From the NCBI RefSeq assembly GCF_963667135.1, contig NZ_OY762974.1:2170001-2234000 (forward strand): DNA of 64,000 nucleotides, in the 5' to 3' direction. This document shows, in pieces, positions 53,259 through 63,407 of this stretch (positions are counted from its first letter, which is position 1; each line of letters begins with the position of its first letter). The notes beneath the pieces were generated by a model. That model was given only the letters and a program-made list of their open reading frames with translations, was not told the origin of the DNA and made no database searches. The translations under genes were made by a program, and so were the position numbers. Origin of the DNA: an uncultured Macellibacteroides sp. Its GTDB lineage: Bacteria; Bacteroidota; Bacteroidia; Bacteroidales; Tannerellaceae.

Positions 53259-54770
53259 TTAAATTCTTAATACTCCCTTTTGCATTCCAAATTCTTTCCA
53301 CCGGCTGATCAGTCTGTTATCCGACGTTTGAGGCGATTTGTTTTCATCCAGATTCATCAGGTAATCAATATAGGCGGCAATCAGGGCAATGTTTTCGGAC
53401 TTTTCTTTGTTGATGCTAACCCCTTTGATCAAAAAGGCTGCATTGGTCTCAATAAATTTGGTATCGTACGTACCCTGTTCGAAATCGGGTGTATCCAATA
53501 AATGACGCAGGTAACTGATATTCGTTTTAATCCCCGTGATTTTATATTCGTGAAGGACGCGCTTCATCCGCTCGATGGCAAATTTGCGGGAAGTAGCCCA
53601 TACAATCAGTTTTCCTATCATTGGATCGTAGTAGACAGGTATTTCGTAGCCCTCGTAGGCATAACTGTCTATGCGTACTCCAATGCCGGTGGGTTCGGAA
53701 AGTTGACGAATAATTCCGGGAGAAGGCATGAAATTGTTTTCGGTGTCTTCAGCACAAATACGACACTCAATGGCATGTCCGCGCTGAACAATGTCTTCCT
53801 GACGTAAATGCAGTCGTTCGCCATTGGCTACACGTATTTGCTCCTTCACCAGATCTACACCAAGTACCTCTTCGGTGATGGGATGTTCTACCTGCAGACG
53901 CGTATTCATCTCCAAAAAATAAAAGTTGTATTCGTTATCCACAAGGAACTCGATGGTTCCAGCATTTATATAGTTTACTGCTTTTGCCGCGGCAACGGCT
54001 TTCTTTCCCATCTCTTCACGAAGAGCCTGAGTAATAAAAGGAGAAGGTGATTCTTCCACCATTTTCTGATTCCGTCGCTGGATGGAACATTCCCGTTCAC
54101 AGAGGTGTATTACATTCCCGTAGTTGTCGCCTAAAATTTGAAATTCAATATGGTGAGACTTTTCTATATACTTTTCCACGTATACGATTTCGGAACCAAA
54201 GGAGGACAGAGCTTCTGAACGGGCTGCAAGAAAGGCTTCGGCTGCTTCGTTTTCTTCCCTGATCAGACGCATCCCTTTACCACCTCCTCCCATGGAGGCT
54301 TTCAGAATAACGGGGAAACCAATCTCTTTACAAATACGAATAGCTTCTTCGGGACTTTCAATCTGCCGTTCAATGCCTGGTACAACCGGTACGCCTGCTT
54401 TGATCATTTGCTTTCGGGCGGATATTTTATCACCCATCGCTTCCATGGATTCTGGAGAGGGACCAATAAAGATGATTCCCGACTCGCGAACCCGGCGAGC
54501 GAATTCGGCATTTTCAGACAAAAATCCATAACCTGGATGAATGGCATCGGCTCCCGATTTGAGGGCTACTTCAACAATTTTGTTGATATTCAGGTAACTT
54601 TCCTGAGAGGAAGCAGGACCTATTGGGTAGGCTTCATCGGCATACAAGACATGTCTTGATGATCGGTCTGGTTCAGAAAAAACAGCGACCGATTTAATAT
54701 TCATCTCCCTGCAAGAGCGCATAATGCGAATGGCAATCTCTCCACGATTGGCTATTAAGATCTTTTTTAT
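53259..54770 (-). CDS. accC: Biotin carboxylase subunit of acyl-CoA carboxylase
   Basis: ATP-grasp biotin carboxylase of 503 aa. MIKKILIANRGEIAIRIMRS is the family N-terminus; the glycine-rich ATP loop KASMGGGGKGMRLI, the catalytic MNTRLQVEHPITEE and CRICAEDTENNF are visible. The frame is open to 54815, but residues before MIKK are not conserved, so the ATG at 54770 is used. First gene of the operon accC-BCCP-carboxyltransferase, which acts on propionyl-CoA or a related acyl-CoA rather than acetyl-CoA, judging from the partner subunit. The inverted repeat ATTCAAC-TGAAAG-GTTGAAT (54792-54811) sits just upstream of the start. Confidence 0.95.
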   Translation of the reverse strand: MKKILIANRGEIAIRIMRSCREMNIKSVAVFSEPDRSSRHVLYADEAYPIGPASSQESYLNINKIVEVALKSGADAIHPGYGFLSENAEFARRVRESGIIFIGPSPESMEAMGDKISARKQMIKAGVPVVPGIERQIESPEEAIRICKEIGFPVILKASMGGGGKGMRLIREENEAAEAFLAARSEALSSFGSEIVYVEKYIEKSHHIEFQILGDNYGNVIHLCERECSIQRRNQKMVEESPSPFITQALREEMGKKAVAAAKAVNYINAGTIEFLVDNEYNFYFLEMNTRLQVEHPITEEVLGVDLVKEQIRVANGERLHLRQEDIVQRGHAIECRICAEDTENNFMPSPGIIRQLSEPTGIGVRIDSYAYEGYEIPVYYDPMIGKLIVWATSRKFAIERMKRVLHEYKITGIKTNISYLRHLLDTPDFEQGTYDTKFIETNAAFLIKGVSINKEKSENIALIAAYIDYLMNLDENKSPQTSDNRLISRWKEFGMQKGVLRI

Positions 54771-54791
54771 CATGTTCCTACACACTTTTTT

Positions 54792-54811
54792 ATTCAACTG
54801 AAAGGTTGAAT
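54792..54811. promoter_or_regulatory. Inverted repeat ahead of the carboxylase operon
   Basis: ATTCAAC and GTTGAAT arms (7 bp) around TGAAAG, 22 nt ahead of the accC start; could be an operator or an mRNA hairpin. Confidence 0.3.
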
Positions 54812-54931
54812 TCAATTTAACATTACTATATATAACAAAGTATATGCGAAAATGGGTTAGAAGAAGCTCGCATTAATTGACTCAATGCCTGCTTTTCTTA
54901 TTATATTTAGTGTGTAATCAGGTTTAACAAA

Positions 54932-54966
54932 AAAAAATCAACTGCAATTATTGCAGTTGATTTTTT
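54932..54966 (-). terminator. Terminator after tRNA-Thr
   Basis: AAAAAATCAACTGCAA (54932-54947) pairs perfectly with TTGCAGTTGATTTTTT (54951-54966) around a 3-nt loop; the T-run serves the minus strand. Confidence 0.85.
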
Positions 54967-54970
54967 GCTG

Positions 54971-55043
54971 AGCCGAAAGCCGGACTCGAACCGGCGACCT
55001 ATTCATTACGAATGAATTGCTCTACCAACTGAGCTATTTCGGC
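54971..55043 (-). tRNA. tRNA-Thr (anticodon CGU)
   Basis: Complete cloverleaf of 73 nt on the minus strand: acceptor GCCGAAA/TTTCGGC, D arm GCTC-AGTTGGTA-GAGC, anticodon arm ATTCA-TTCGTAA-TGAAT with anticodon CGT, five-base variable region AGGTC, T arm GCCGG-TTCGAGT-CCGGC, discriminator U. The CCA end is not encoded. It reads ACG codons. It has its own promoter box (55071-55064) and terminator. Confidence 0.96.
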
Positions 55044-55063
55044 AACTTTTTTTAATTCGGGTG

Positions 55064-55071
55064 CAAAGGTA
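55064..55071 (-). promoter_or_regulatory. -7 promoter box for tRNA-Thr
   Basis: TACCTTTG on the minus strand, 20 nt ahead of the tRNA 5' end. It overlaps no gene: the neighbouring hypothetical gene ends at 55078. Confidence 0.55.
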
Positions 55072-55077
55072 ATGAGT

Positions 55078-55539
55078 CTAATCGATATCTGAAAGAAGTT
55101 TTGTTAAAAAATCATCCAGATCCGAGTCTAAATCCTTCAGCAAAGGATCGTCAACACGAAGAGTATCATCGTCGATAAATAGTAATTCTTCTATCTCAAC
55201 AAAATCGTCGTCTGTTAATGTTACAGACAATGGCTTCATAAAATAATCACGGTCGAATACGCCTTTGTTGGCTAAAGCTGTAAGCGCAGCCTTGGCAGGT
55301 ACAGAAACACGTTTGTTAAATGTTTCTTCGTCTTCCGAATTGTTAATCCAGTCGAAGATGATGATTTTGTCCAGCAGTTTTTCGCTATCATCGTAAATCT
55401 GTAATTCGCCGCTTTCAGGGTCTGCCTGCAGAAATAAGTCGCTGATAAAGCCGGCGGACTCATTTATTGCTACTTTATCGATAGCCGACAAAATAGCAGT
55501 TTCGATTACAGCTTGTACCTTTGCATTATTTGCGCTCAT
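55078..55539 (-). CDS. Acidic hypothetical protein
   Basis: A 153-residue, strongly acidic cytoplasmic protein with no recognised motif. It is mainly helical, with NAKVQAVIETAILSAIDKV at the N-terminus, a central FDWINNSEDEETFNKRVSV and a C-terminal Asp/Leu-rich stretch. No signal peptide or membrane segment. It has its own promoter box. The family may be confined to Bacteroidales; I do not know a function. Confidence 0.72.
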   Translation of the reverse strand: MSANNAKVQAVIETAILSAIDKVAINESAGFISDLFLQADPESGELQIYDDSEKLLDKIIIFDWINNSEDEETFNKRVSVPAKAALTALANKGVFDRDYFMKPLSVTLTDDDFVEIEELLFIDDDTLRVDDPLLKDLDSDLDDFLTKLLSDID

Positions 55540-55576
55540 ATGCCTTTTCTTATTAATTCTTGTTCGAATAATTTGC

Positions 55577-55584
55577 CAAAAGTA
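55577..55584 (-). promoter_or_regulatory. -7 promoter box for the acidic hypothetical
   Basis: TACTTTTG on the minus strand, 37 nt ahead of the ATG at 55539. Confidence 0.5.
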
Positions 55585-55608
55585 ATAAAAAAATGATAAA
55601 ACATGCTG

Positions 55609-56655
55609 TTATTCCTCACCAAATTGAATATTTAGTTTTTTGTCCGCCTGTACACGTTCAATCAGAATCTGAACGTACAGGTTGATTTGTTTCAAGTTAT
55701 TATCCTTTTCATTTGAAGTTTGTGCTTTAAAAAGGGCAGCCGATTTATTAGCCCAGTCAAGTGCTTCAGTCAGTTTCCCGGTCATTTCGCATCCCAGGGC
55801 AAGGTTAGAAGCAGCTTCCGCCTTGTAAATCTTGTTCTTCTGACTATCATAAATCAAACGCCAGAGTGCAGTCGCTTCCTCCCATTTTTCACTGGCAGCA
55901 AAAGCAGAGGCTTCTTTCCATCGCGCTCCCTGATTCGTATAATACCAACGTTGGGTCTGTATCCAATGCGGAACGAAATTTGCGTAAGCTTTTGAAATCA
56001 TATATTTGCCTGTCTCCCGTATGGCTACTTCAGGCTTTGGAAGGTATAATTCCAGTAGTTTGAAACTCGGGGTGGTTTCTGTCCAAAACAAGCTGTCCTT
56101 CATATAGACAGTAGCCATCGAATTTGATCGTCCGGGTATATAAGCACGAATCACGGCAGTCGATTGTACCTCCATAGCACCAACAGTGTAACCTTCACCA
56201 AGAGGATATACATCTTTTTTCAGGTTGAAAAGAAGGCGATCGATGGAGATTATCGCATCAGCGCCACTTTCTTCACAGATAGACTCAACCTGCGAGCTCG
56301 TTAGTTTCGTGTCTGTAAAGAAAAGACTATCCAGGCGGGTTGGTTCATGATATAGCCGAACATCCTTAAAATACGGCTGTTCGGCTATAGCCTCACCCAG
56401 AACCCGGCAAGCATCTGTTAATGCGCTGTCTGTAACCAGATGCGTTGTATCCTGCATTATTCCCAACAGCTTATACTCATATCCTAAATCAGATGGCTGA
56501 GGTACGGCATTATTCACAATCACAACTGTTTCCACTTTATCCGGAAAAGTTATCTCTGCCGGACTATAGGTTTCAATACCAAAGTAATTAATCGAACCGC
56601 AAGCAGTTAAGAGACTTGCCAGTATAATTAAAGCGATGAATACTGTATTTTTCAT
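55609..56655 (-). CDS. DUF6340 family lipoprotein
   Basis: Lipoprotein of 348 aa with lipobox SLLTAC (Cys19). It has the DUF6340 pattern: an N-terminal domain PAEITFPDKVETVVIVNN followed by TDACRVLGEAIAEQPYFKD, a middle part with SGADAIISIDRLLF, and a C-terminal TPR-like helical part (about 240-320: WEEATALWRLIYDSQKNKIY and AASNLALGCEMTGKL). Membership of a Bacteroidetes envelope complex is possible, function unknown. It is monocistronic. Confidence 0.82.
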   Translation of the reverse strand: MKNTVFIALIILASLLTACGSINYFGIETYSPAEITFPDKVETVVIVNNAVPQPSDLGYEYKLLGIMQDTTHLVTDSALTDACRVLGEAIAEQPYFKDVRLYHEPTRLDSLFFTDTKLTSSQVESICEESGADAIISIDRLLFNLKKDVYPLGEGYTVGAMEVQSTAVIRAYIPGRSNSMATVYMKDSLFWTETTPSFKLLELYLPKPEVAIRETGKYMISKAYANFVPHWIQTQRWYYTNQGARWKEASAFAASEKWEEATALWRLIYDSQKNKIYKAEAASNLALGCEMTGKLTEALDWANKSAALFKAQTSNEKDNNLKQINLYVQILIERVQADKKLNIQFGEE

Positions 56656-56708
56656 TTTTTCAGTTATAAAATTAAGGACATTGGGAAAAACAAGACACGT
56701 TATGCTAT

Positions 56709-57566
56709 TCAGGCTATATCGCTAACCGCTTTGAAATATCCGATAGATTCGGCTATTCCCAGAAACGGATCTTTCATGTCTTTTTCATATTCAAGACTGC
56801 AAACACCTGTATAATTTACTTCACGCAACATGCGGATGAGCTCAGGGAAATCAATCTTTCCCCTACCTAATTCAATTCCCTTACCGGCTTTCGAAGCATC
56901 GGTAACATCCTTGATGTGCACGTCAAATACACGGGCGCGATACTTCTTTAGATCAGCTACAGGGTCGCATCCGTTACGTAAATCGTGACCGACATCAAGG
57001 CACATGCCGATACGGGGATCAAGCATATGGGTATGGTTCCATACATCAGTAGCATCCGGGTAAGTCGCAATATCAGGTCCATGCAGGTGAATCGCATAGT
57101 TGAAGTCGTATTCTTTCACCTTCTTGTCAACATAAGGAAGCAAATCGTAATTGGGAACACCAACGATAGTCTTTACGCCAACCCGTTTGGCATAAGCAAA
57201 AGCCCTGTCAATTTCGGCCTCACTTTTCATATAGATCGGACCTACTGCATAACCGGTCACCTTTTTAGCCGCAAGCTTTTCGTGGAAAGCAGCAATTTGT
57301 TCGTCAGTACTGTCCAGAGGAAGATGGAAATCCTTTATGCAAAGATAATGAACATCCAGTCTTTCCATGATATCAAGTGTTTTGTCAATATCAAAGTTCA
57401 CAAACGTGTAACCCGCCATACCCAAGCGAAAAGGGTTAACAGCCTTCGGTGCTTTAGGTTTTACCGGATCGGTCACTCCGGCTTTAACAAAGGGCGCCGC
57501 ACCCAGCAAAAGGGCGCCGGCTAATCCTTGTTTAAAAAAGGTTCTTCTTGTACGATTCATGGTCAA
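56709..57566 (-). CDS. Tat-exported sugar phosphate isomerase/epimerase-like protein
   Basis: A 285-residue TIM-barrel protein (AP endonuclease family 2 / xylose isomerase-like). The N-terminus NRTRRTFFKQGLAGALLLG is a twin-arginine signal (TRRTFFK), so the protein is exported folded. Metal-site segments such as YTFVNFDIDKTLDIMERLD, GMCLDVGHDLRNG and VFDVHIKDVTD carry the expected Glu, Asp and His ligands. Related Tat-exported proteins occur near glycan-processing genes, but none is next to it here. Start could be either of two ATGs (57566 or 57560). Confidence 0.85.
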   Translation of the reverse strand: MTMNRTRRTFFKQGLAGALLLGAAPFVKAGVTDPVKPKAPKAVNPFRLGMAGYTFVNFDIDKTLDIMERLDVHYLCIKDFHLPLDSTDEQIAAFHEKLAAKKVTGYAVGPIYMKSEAEIDRAFAYAKRVGVKTIVGVPNYDLLPYVDKKVKEYDFNYAIHLHGPDIATYPDATDVWNHTHMLDPRIGMCLDVGHDLRNGCDPVADLKKYRARVFDVHIKDVTDASKAGKGIELGRGKIDFPELIRMLREVNYTGVCSLEYEKDMKDPFLGIAESIGYFKAVSDIA

Positions 57567-57583
57567 TCAATGTTTGAGAAAAA

Positions 57584-60205
57584 TTATTTCAAGGCAGCAA
57601 TGCTATCCTGCAGACTATTAATCTTGCTTTCGGCATCCGCCAGTTTTTTGCGTTCCATATCAATTACCTTGGCAGGAGCTTTACCAACAAAACTCTCGTT
57701 GCTTAGCTTCTTAAGTACCGATTCGCGGAATCCAATCTGATAGGTCAATTCCTCGTTAAGCTTAGCCAGTTCTTCTTCCACATTAAGCATCGAGCCAAGA
57801 GGAACGGCATATTCGGTAGTACGTACAAGGAAAGAACCAGCCCCTACAGCTTTTTCTTCTACACTTACAATTTCAGTCAGGTTACACATCTTGGCGATAA
57901 CCGTATTAAAACGATCGTTATGCTCACCCAATACCTCAAGTGTAAGCGGTTCCTTATTCGGAATATTCTTTTGCAGGCGGACTGCACGTACACCAGCGAT
58001 GATTTCTTTTACAATTTCGAATGCTTCAAGGAAAGAGTTATCAACAGTTCCGGGCTGAGGCATACGTTCCATCATGATACTTTCACCCTCTTTGCGGGTA
58101 TAAGTAGCTTGCCATAACTCCTCTGTAATGAAGGGCATAAAGGGGTGAAGCAACTTTAACAAGTCGTCGAAGAAGCCAAGAGTTGCTTCGTATGTAAACT
58201 TATCAACAGGTTGTTGATAACCTGGTTTTACTAACTCCAGATACCAGGAAGAGAACTCATCCCAGAAGAGTTTGTAAACGGCCATCATGGCTTCGCTCAA
58301 GCGATACTTACCAAACGAATCATCCACTTCAGCAATGGTTTTATCCAATTGCATCTTAAACCAGCGGATAGCCGTAGCCGAAGCTTCGGGCTGTTCGATG
58401 GTTTCGTCTACCGTCCATCCCTTAACCAGACGGAAGGCATTCCATATCTTGTTGTTGAAGTTACGTCCCTGTTCGCATAAAGCATCTTCGAAAAGAACAT
58501 CGTTACCCGCAGGAGCCGCCATCATCATACCCATACGAACGCCATCGGCACCGTATTGTTCGATCAGTGTAAGAGGATCCGGTGAGTTACCAAGCGATTT
58601 AGACATTTTACGTCCCAGCTTGTCGCGAACGATACCCGTAAGATACACATTACGGAAAGGCATCTCCTTCTTATATTCGTAACCGGAAATGATCATACGG
58701 GCTACCCAGAAGAAAAGAATATCCGGACCAGTTACCAGGTCGTTGGTAGGATAATAGTAATTCAACTCTTCGTTATCCTTATCCATTACATTACCAAATA
58801 CAGAAATAGGCCATAACCAGGAAGAGAACCAGGTATCCAGACAGTCCGAATCCTGACGCAGGTCTTCGGCCGTAAGATCGTTGTTACCCGTCTTTTCTTT
58901 GGCAAGCTTCAGCGCATCTTCCACATTAGATGCAACCACATATCCCCCTTCGGGCAAGAAATAAGCCGGAATCCGATGTCCCCACCAAAGCTGACGGGAG
59001 ATACACCAGTCCTTCACATTCTCCATCCAGTGGCGGTATGTATTTTTGAACTTGGCAGGGTGAAGCTTGATATCGTCATTCATTACCGCATCCAGAGCCG
59101 GCTTGGCAAGATCTGTCATTTTCAGGAACCACTGCATGGATAGCTTTGGTTCGATAGGCACATCCGTACGCTCGGAATAACCCACCTTGTTATCGTAATC
59201 TTCGATCTTTTCCATTAAACCCGCGGCAACAAGATCTTTTTCAATCTTTTCGCGTACATCAAAGCGGTCCATACCGGCATATTGTTCGCCGTGTTGGTTC
59301 AGCGTACCGTTGTCATTAAAAATATCGATTGTTTGCAGGTTATACTTTTCACCCAGCATATAGTCGTTCACATCATGAGCCGGAGTAACCTTTAGGCAAC
59401 CGGTACCGAACTCGATATCCACATAGTCGTCCATGATAATAGGAACAGCACGGTTGATGAGCGGAACAAGCACTTTCTTCCCTTTCAGGAAACCGAAGCG
59501 CGGATCATTTGGGTTTACGCAAACAGCGGTATCACCTAAGATAGTCTCCGGACGGGTAGTGGCAACAACAATATATTTGCCTTCTTCGCCCTCAATCATA
59601 TAACGAAGGTAGTACAGCTTGCTGTGAACTTCCTTGTAAATAACTTCTTCGTCCGAAAGAGCCGTAAGTGCTTTAGGATCCCAGTTAACCATACGTACGC
59701 CACGGTAAATCAGCCCTTTGTTAAAAAGGTCGATAAACACGTCGATTACACTTTCGGAACGAACCTCGTCCATCGTGAAAGCGGTACGGTCCCAGTCGCA
59801 TGAAGCACCCAGCTTTTTAAGCTGCTCGAGGATAATACCCCCGTGCTTGTGCGTCCACTCCCAGGCATGCTTAAGGAATTCTTCGCGGGTAAGGTCGGTT
59901 TTCCTGATCCCTTCCTGCGCCAGTTTATTAACCACCTTGGCTTCGGTAGCGATAGAAGCATGGTCGGTACCAGGAACCCAGCAAGCATTCTTACCCATCA
60001 TACGTGCACGACGTACAAGGATATCCTGGATGGTATTGTTAAGCATGTGTCCCATATGGAGTACCCCGGTGACGTTGGGAGGAGGAATCACAATTGTATA
60101 AGGCTCTCTTCCGTCGGGCTTTGATTTAAAAAAGCCATTCTCCAACCAATACTGATACCATTTGTCCTCTACTTCCGCAGGGTTGTACTTACTCGCAATT
60201 TCCAT
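57584..60205 (-). CDS. valS: Valyl-tRNA synthetase
   Basis: Class Ia synthetase of 873 aa with editing domain. HIGH motif variant HMGH is in [15 protein letters not shown]; the KMSKS loop is in [10 protein letters not shown]. The editing CP1 domain is visible around ARTRP-like [13 protein letters not shown]. The C-terminal coiled coil ([16 protein letters not shown] and so on) binds tRNA. The frame is open upstream to 60262, but the family N-terminus begins at [13 protein letters not shown], so ATG 60205 is used; a promoter box at 60278-60271 precedes it. Confidence 0.97.
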   Translation of the reverse strand: MEIASKYNPAEVEDKWYQYWLENGFFKSKPDGREPYTIVIPPPNVTGVLHMGHMLNNTIQDILVRRARMMGKNACWVPGTDHASIATEAKVVNKLAQEGIRKTDLTREEFLKHAWEWTHKHGGIILEQLKKLGASCDWDRTAFTMDEVRSESVIDVFIDLFNKGLIYRGVRMVNWDPKALTALSDEEVIYKEVHSKLYYLRYMIEGEEGKYIVVATTRPETILGDTAVCVNPNDPRFGFLKGKKVLVPLINRAVPIIMDDYVDIEFGTGCLKVTPAHDVNDYMLGEKYNLQTIDIFNDNGTLNQHGEQYAGMDRFDVREKIEKDLVAAGLMEKIEDYDNKVGYSERTDVPIEPKLSMQWFLKMTDLAKPALDAVMNDDIKLHPAKFKNTYRHWMENVKDWCISRQLWWGHRIPAYFLPEGGYVVASNVEDALKLAKEKTGNNDLTAEDLRQDSDCLDTWFSSWLWPISVFGNVMDKDNEELNYYYPTNDLVTGPDILFFWVARMIISGYEYKKEMPFRNVYLTGIVRDKLGRKMSKSLGNSPDPLTLIEQYGADGVRMGMMMAAPAGNDVLFEDALCEQGRNFNNKIWNAFRLVKGWTVDETIEQPEASATAIRWFKMQLDKTIAEVDDSFGKYRLSEAMMAVYKLFWDEFSSWYLELVKPGYQQPVDKFTYEATLGFFDDLLKLLHPFMPFITEELWQATYTRKEGESIMMERMPQPGTVDNSFLEAFEIVKEIIAGVRAVRLQKNIPNKEPLTLEVLGEHNDRFNTVIAKMCNLTEIVSVEEKAVGAGSFLVRTTEYAVPLGSMLNVEEELAKLNEELTYQIGFRESVLKKLSNESFVGKAPAKVIDMERKKLADAESKINSLQDSIAALK

Positions 60206-60270
60206 AATTCTATCTAATTCTAAATTATTGTTCAGTGTAAATTGAGGGCACAAACGCCCCAATGAATTTG

Positions 60271-60278
60271 CAAAAGTA
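60271..60278 (-). promoter_or_regulatory. -7 promoter box for valS
   Basis: TACTTTTG on the minus strand, 65 nt ahead of the valS start. The leader contains a small GGGC/GCCC hairpin but no leader peptide. Confidence 0.5.
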
Positions 60279-60349
60279 AAAATAATATTGAAACGAATCT
60301 TTACTAAATGTGTTACTTCTATTAATAAATCCTTAATTCCTTCGTTTTA

Positions 60350-60380
60350 TTTGAGTTTTAACCGAATCATTGTACCTTTG
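60350..60380 (+). promoter_or_regulatory. Promoter of the RluA-type gene
   Basis: TTTG at 60350-60353 and TACCTTTG at 60373-60380, 19 nt apart; the ATG follows 18 nt after. Confidence 0.7.
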
Positions 60381-60398
60381 TAAGCTATTAAACTGAAT

Positions 60399-61316
60399 AT
60401 GAAACAAAGACGTACCGCTGCAAAAGCCAAATTCCGCGCCACTCCTTCCAGGGGCAGGCTAATTACAGTAAATGAAAATACAACCCTGCTGCCTTTTCTT
60501 TTCGATCTGCTTAAAGAACAGAGTAAAAGCTCTGTAAAGAGCATTCTCGCCAACCGCCAGATTTCGGTAAACGGCCGTACAACGACTCAGTTCGACACAC
60601 CTCTTGCTGCCGGCGATGAAGTGAGAATCAGCTTTGACCGTGGAAAAGAAGATTTTCATCACCCGATGCTTCGGTTGGTATGGGAAGACGATTACCTTAT
60701 TGTTGTGGACAAGAGGAACGGATTACTATCTATGTCGACCGACAAGATCAAGGAGAAAACGGCTTATCACTTGCTGAGCGACTACGTTAAAAAGTCAAGT
60801 CCCGAAAACAAGATATTTATTCTGCATCGTCTGGACCGTGATACTTCCGGTTTAATGATGTTCGCCAAAAGCAGAAAGGTACAACAAATACTTCAGGCCG
60901 ACTGGAACGAGATGATTACCGAAAGAAGCTATGTGGCCGTTGTGGAAGGAAAGCCGGCGAAAGAAACGGACCTGCTCACCTCTTACCTTATGGAGAATTC
61001 CGCCATGAAAGTATATGTTACCACGCAGGGAGACGGACAAGAAGCAATTACCCGCTATAAAGTGCTTAAAAGTAACAACCAGTATTCGCTGTTGCAATTA
61101 GACCTGGAAACCGGACGAAAGAATCAGATACGTGCCCAGCTCGAATCGATTGGACACCCCATAGCAGGCGACGATAAATACGGAGCTGCCACAAATCCGG
61201 CCGGAAGGCTTGCGCTGCATGCCCGTAAACTGTGTTTTATTCATCCTGAAACACACGAAGAGTTACGATTTGAAACAGCAATCCCTGCTATTTTTAATGC
61301 AGTTGTTAAACAATAA
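60399..61316 (+). CDS. RluA-family pseudouridine synthase
   Basis: rRNA or tRNA pseudouridine synthase of 305 aa. It has an N-terminal basic segment and S4 RNA-binding domain (about 35-85: LKEQSKSSVKSILANRQISV), then the catalytic domain with the catalytic Asp in HRLDRDTSGLMMFAKS. LDLETGRKNQIRAQLESIGHP and the C-terminal ALHARKLCF are also typical. It is in the RluC/RluD group, but the target uridine is not decidable. It is monocistronic or leads into dsbD 38 nt downstream. Confidence 0.92.
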   Translation: MKQRRTAAKAKFRATPSRGRLITVNENTTLLPFLFDLLKEQSKSSVKSILANRQISVNGRTTTQFDTPLAAGDEVRISFDRGKEDFHHPMLRLVWEDDYLIVVDKRNGLLSMSTDKIKEKTAYHLLSDYVKKSSPENKIFILHRLDRDTSGLMMFAKSRKVQQILQADWNEMITERSYVAVVEGKPAKETDLLTSYLMENSAMKVYVTTQGDGQEAITRYKVLKSNNQYSLLQLDLETGRKNQIRAQLESIGHPIAGDDKYGAATNPAGRLALHARKLCFIHPETHEELRFETAIPAIFNAVVKQ

Positions 61317-61354
61317 ACCTTACGAATTGTTTTAATACGAATAAATCAGACCCT

Positions 61355-63406
61355 ATGAAGAGAATTGTAAACGTATTATTGATGACCTTTGTGGTTTTGG
61401 CTGCCCAGGCGCAGATTCATACCCCGGTTAAGTGGAAAATTAAACTGGAAGATTCAGGCAAGCCGGAAAAGGCGATTGTCTTTACCGCTGTAGCGGAAAG
61501 AGGATGGCACCTGTACGACATGAATCTACCGGCAGGTGGTCCGGTGTCTACCTCCATTACTTTCGAAACACTTAAAGGCGCCGAATTGGTAGGAAAACCT
61601 GTTGCATCGGTTGCTCCAACTTCAGTTTATGACGAATTGTTTGCCATGAACCTTCGGTGGTATAGTGGTACGGTTGCATTTACTCAAAATATAAAAGTAA
61701 CAGACGCCAAGGCTTTCAAAGTGTCCGGCGAACTGGAATTCATGGCTTGTAACGATGAAACCTGTCTTCCTCCGGAAAGGGTAGAGTTCTCTTTCAACAG
61801 AAAGAATATTACGATGACAGAAACAGCAGCGGCCGATCAAACTTCAGCTACTGCTCCTGCAGACAGTCTTCTGCTTTCCGACGCAACCGATACGGCCGGC
61901 GAAGACACAACACAAACAGCACTAGGTCATCTTACTACTCCCTTAAAGATTGCGGATGCCCTTTCGGATGATGTGGATCTTTGGACGCCGGTGATAGATG
62001 AGCTGAAGGCATATGGAGAGAATCCTCTCGACAGCGCCAATTCCGGCTTGTTGTTTATTTTCTTTGCAGGTTTTGTAGGAGGTTTTATCGCTCTGCTTAC
62101 CCCTTGCGTTTGGCCGATGATTCCTATGACTGTGAGCTTCTTCCTTAAACGGACTAAAAATAAAAAGAAAGCTATCCAGGATGCGCTGACGTATGGTGCA
62201 TCAATTATAGTTATATACCTTGCATTGGGATTACTGATTACCGGTGTATTCGGAGCAAGCGCGTTAAACGACCTTTCCACCAATGCGGTATTCAATATCC
62301 TGTTCTTTGCATTGCTGGTTTTATTTGCTGTTTCTTTCTTCGGAGCATTCGAACTGGTATTACCTTCCTCGTGGACAAATAAACTGGATGCTAAAGCAGA
62401 CTCTTCCAAGGGTATTATCAGCATATTCTTTATGGCTTTCACCCTGGCGTTAGTTTCCTTCTCCTGCACAGGTCCTATTATTGGTACCTTACTGGTTCAG
62501 GCTGCTACCATGGGATCGGTTGTCGGTCCGGCTGTAGGAATGTTTGGTTTTGCCTTTGCGCTAGCTATCCCGTTCAGCTTTTTTGCCATCTTCCCCAATA
62601 TGCTTCAGAGTATGCCTAAATCGGGCGGCTGGCTTAATTCAGTTAAGGTGGTACTCGGATTTCTGGAACTGGCGCTTGCGCTTAAGTTCTTCTCCGTAGC
62701 CGACCTGGCTTATGGCTGGCGTATTCTTGACCGTGAAACTTTCCTTGTCCTTTGGATCGTTATCTTTGCTTTATTAGGATTCTACCTGTTGGGTAAGATT
62801 AAATTTAGTCACGACAGCGATGTAAAATATGTTTCTGTTCCTCGTCTTTTCATGGCTATCATTTCTCTGGCTTTTGCCATTTACATGATACCTGGCTTGT
62901 GGGGAGCACCTTTAAAATCGATCAGTGCTTTCGCACCTCCTTTGTATACGCAGGATTTTAGTTTGTATAAAGGAGAAGTACATGCCCAATTCGACGATTA
63001 CGAAACAGGTATGGCGTACGCAAAGAAACACAATAAACCGGTAATGGTCGACTTTTCCGGATTCGGTTGTGTGAATTGCCGTAAGATGGAAGCTTCTGTG
63101 TGGACAGATCCGAAGGTGAAGCAGATTCTTGAAAACGACTATGTGCTGATTACCTTGTTCGTGGACGACAAGGCTAAACTTCCCGAAGTAATTGAAATTG
63201 AAGAAAACGGAAAGACACGTAAGCTTAAAACTATCGGCGACAAGTGGAGCTACCTGCAACGGAGTAAATTCGGAGCAAATGCGCAACCTTTCTATATTTT
63301 GCTGGATAACGCCGGAAAACCTCTTGCTCCGTCTTACGCTTACGACCAAGACATAAACAAGTATGTTCAATTCCTGCAAGGCGGATTAAAGAATTACAAG
63401 AAATAA
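61355..63406 (+). CDS. dsbD: Thiol:disulfide interchange protein DsbD
   Basis: Transfers electrons across the inner membrane to periplasmic thiol proteins; 683 aa. It has a signal peptide (MKRIVNVLLMTFVVLAAQAQ) and an N-terminal alpha domain with the redox pair in FMACNDETCLPP. Eight membrane helices follow, with LTPCVWPMIPMTVSF and SCTGPIIGTLL carrying the transmembrane cysteine pair. A C-terminal thioredoxin domain with GFGCVNCRKM completes it. It could feed electrons to TlpA-like proteins such as the one at 37-39 kb (inference). One base separates its stop from the mazG start. Confidence 0.94.
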   Translation: MKRIVNVLLMTFVVLAAQAQIHTPVKWKIKLEDSGKPEKAIVFTAVAERGWHLYDMNLPAGGPVSTSITFETLKGAELVGKPVASVAPTSVYDELFAMNLRWYSGTVAFTQNIKVTDAKAFKVSGELEFMACNDETCLPPERVEFSFNRKNITMTETAAADQTSATAPADSLLLSDATDTAGEDTTQTALGHLTTPLKIADALSDDVDLWTPVIDELKAYGENPLDSANSGLLFIFFAGFVGGFIALLTPCVWPMIPMTVSFFLKRTKNKKKAIQDALTYGASIIVIYLALGLLITGVFGASALNDLSTNAVFNILFFALLVLFAVSFFGAFELVLPSSWTNKLDAKADSSKGIISIFFMAFTLALVSFSCTGPIIGTLLVQAATMGSVVGPAVGMFGFAFALAIPFSFFAIFPNMLQSMPKSGGWLNSVKVVLGFLELALALKFFSVADLAYGWRILDRETFLVLWIVIFALLGFYLLGKIKFSHDSDVKYVSVPRLFMAIISLAFAIYMIPGLWGAPLKSISAFAPPLYTQDFSLYKGEVHAQFDDYETGMAYAKKHNKPVMVDFSGFGCVNCRKMEASVWTDPKVKQILENDYVLITLFVDDKAKLPEVIEIEENGKTRKLKTIGDKWSYLQRSKFGANAQPFYILLDNAGKPLAPSYAYDQDINKYVQFLQGGLKNYKK

Positions 63407-63407
63407 G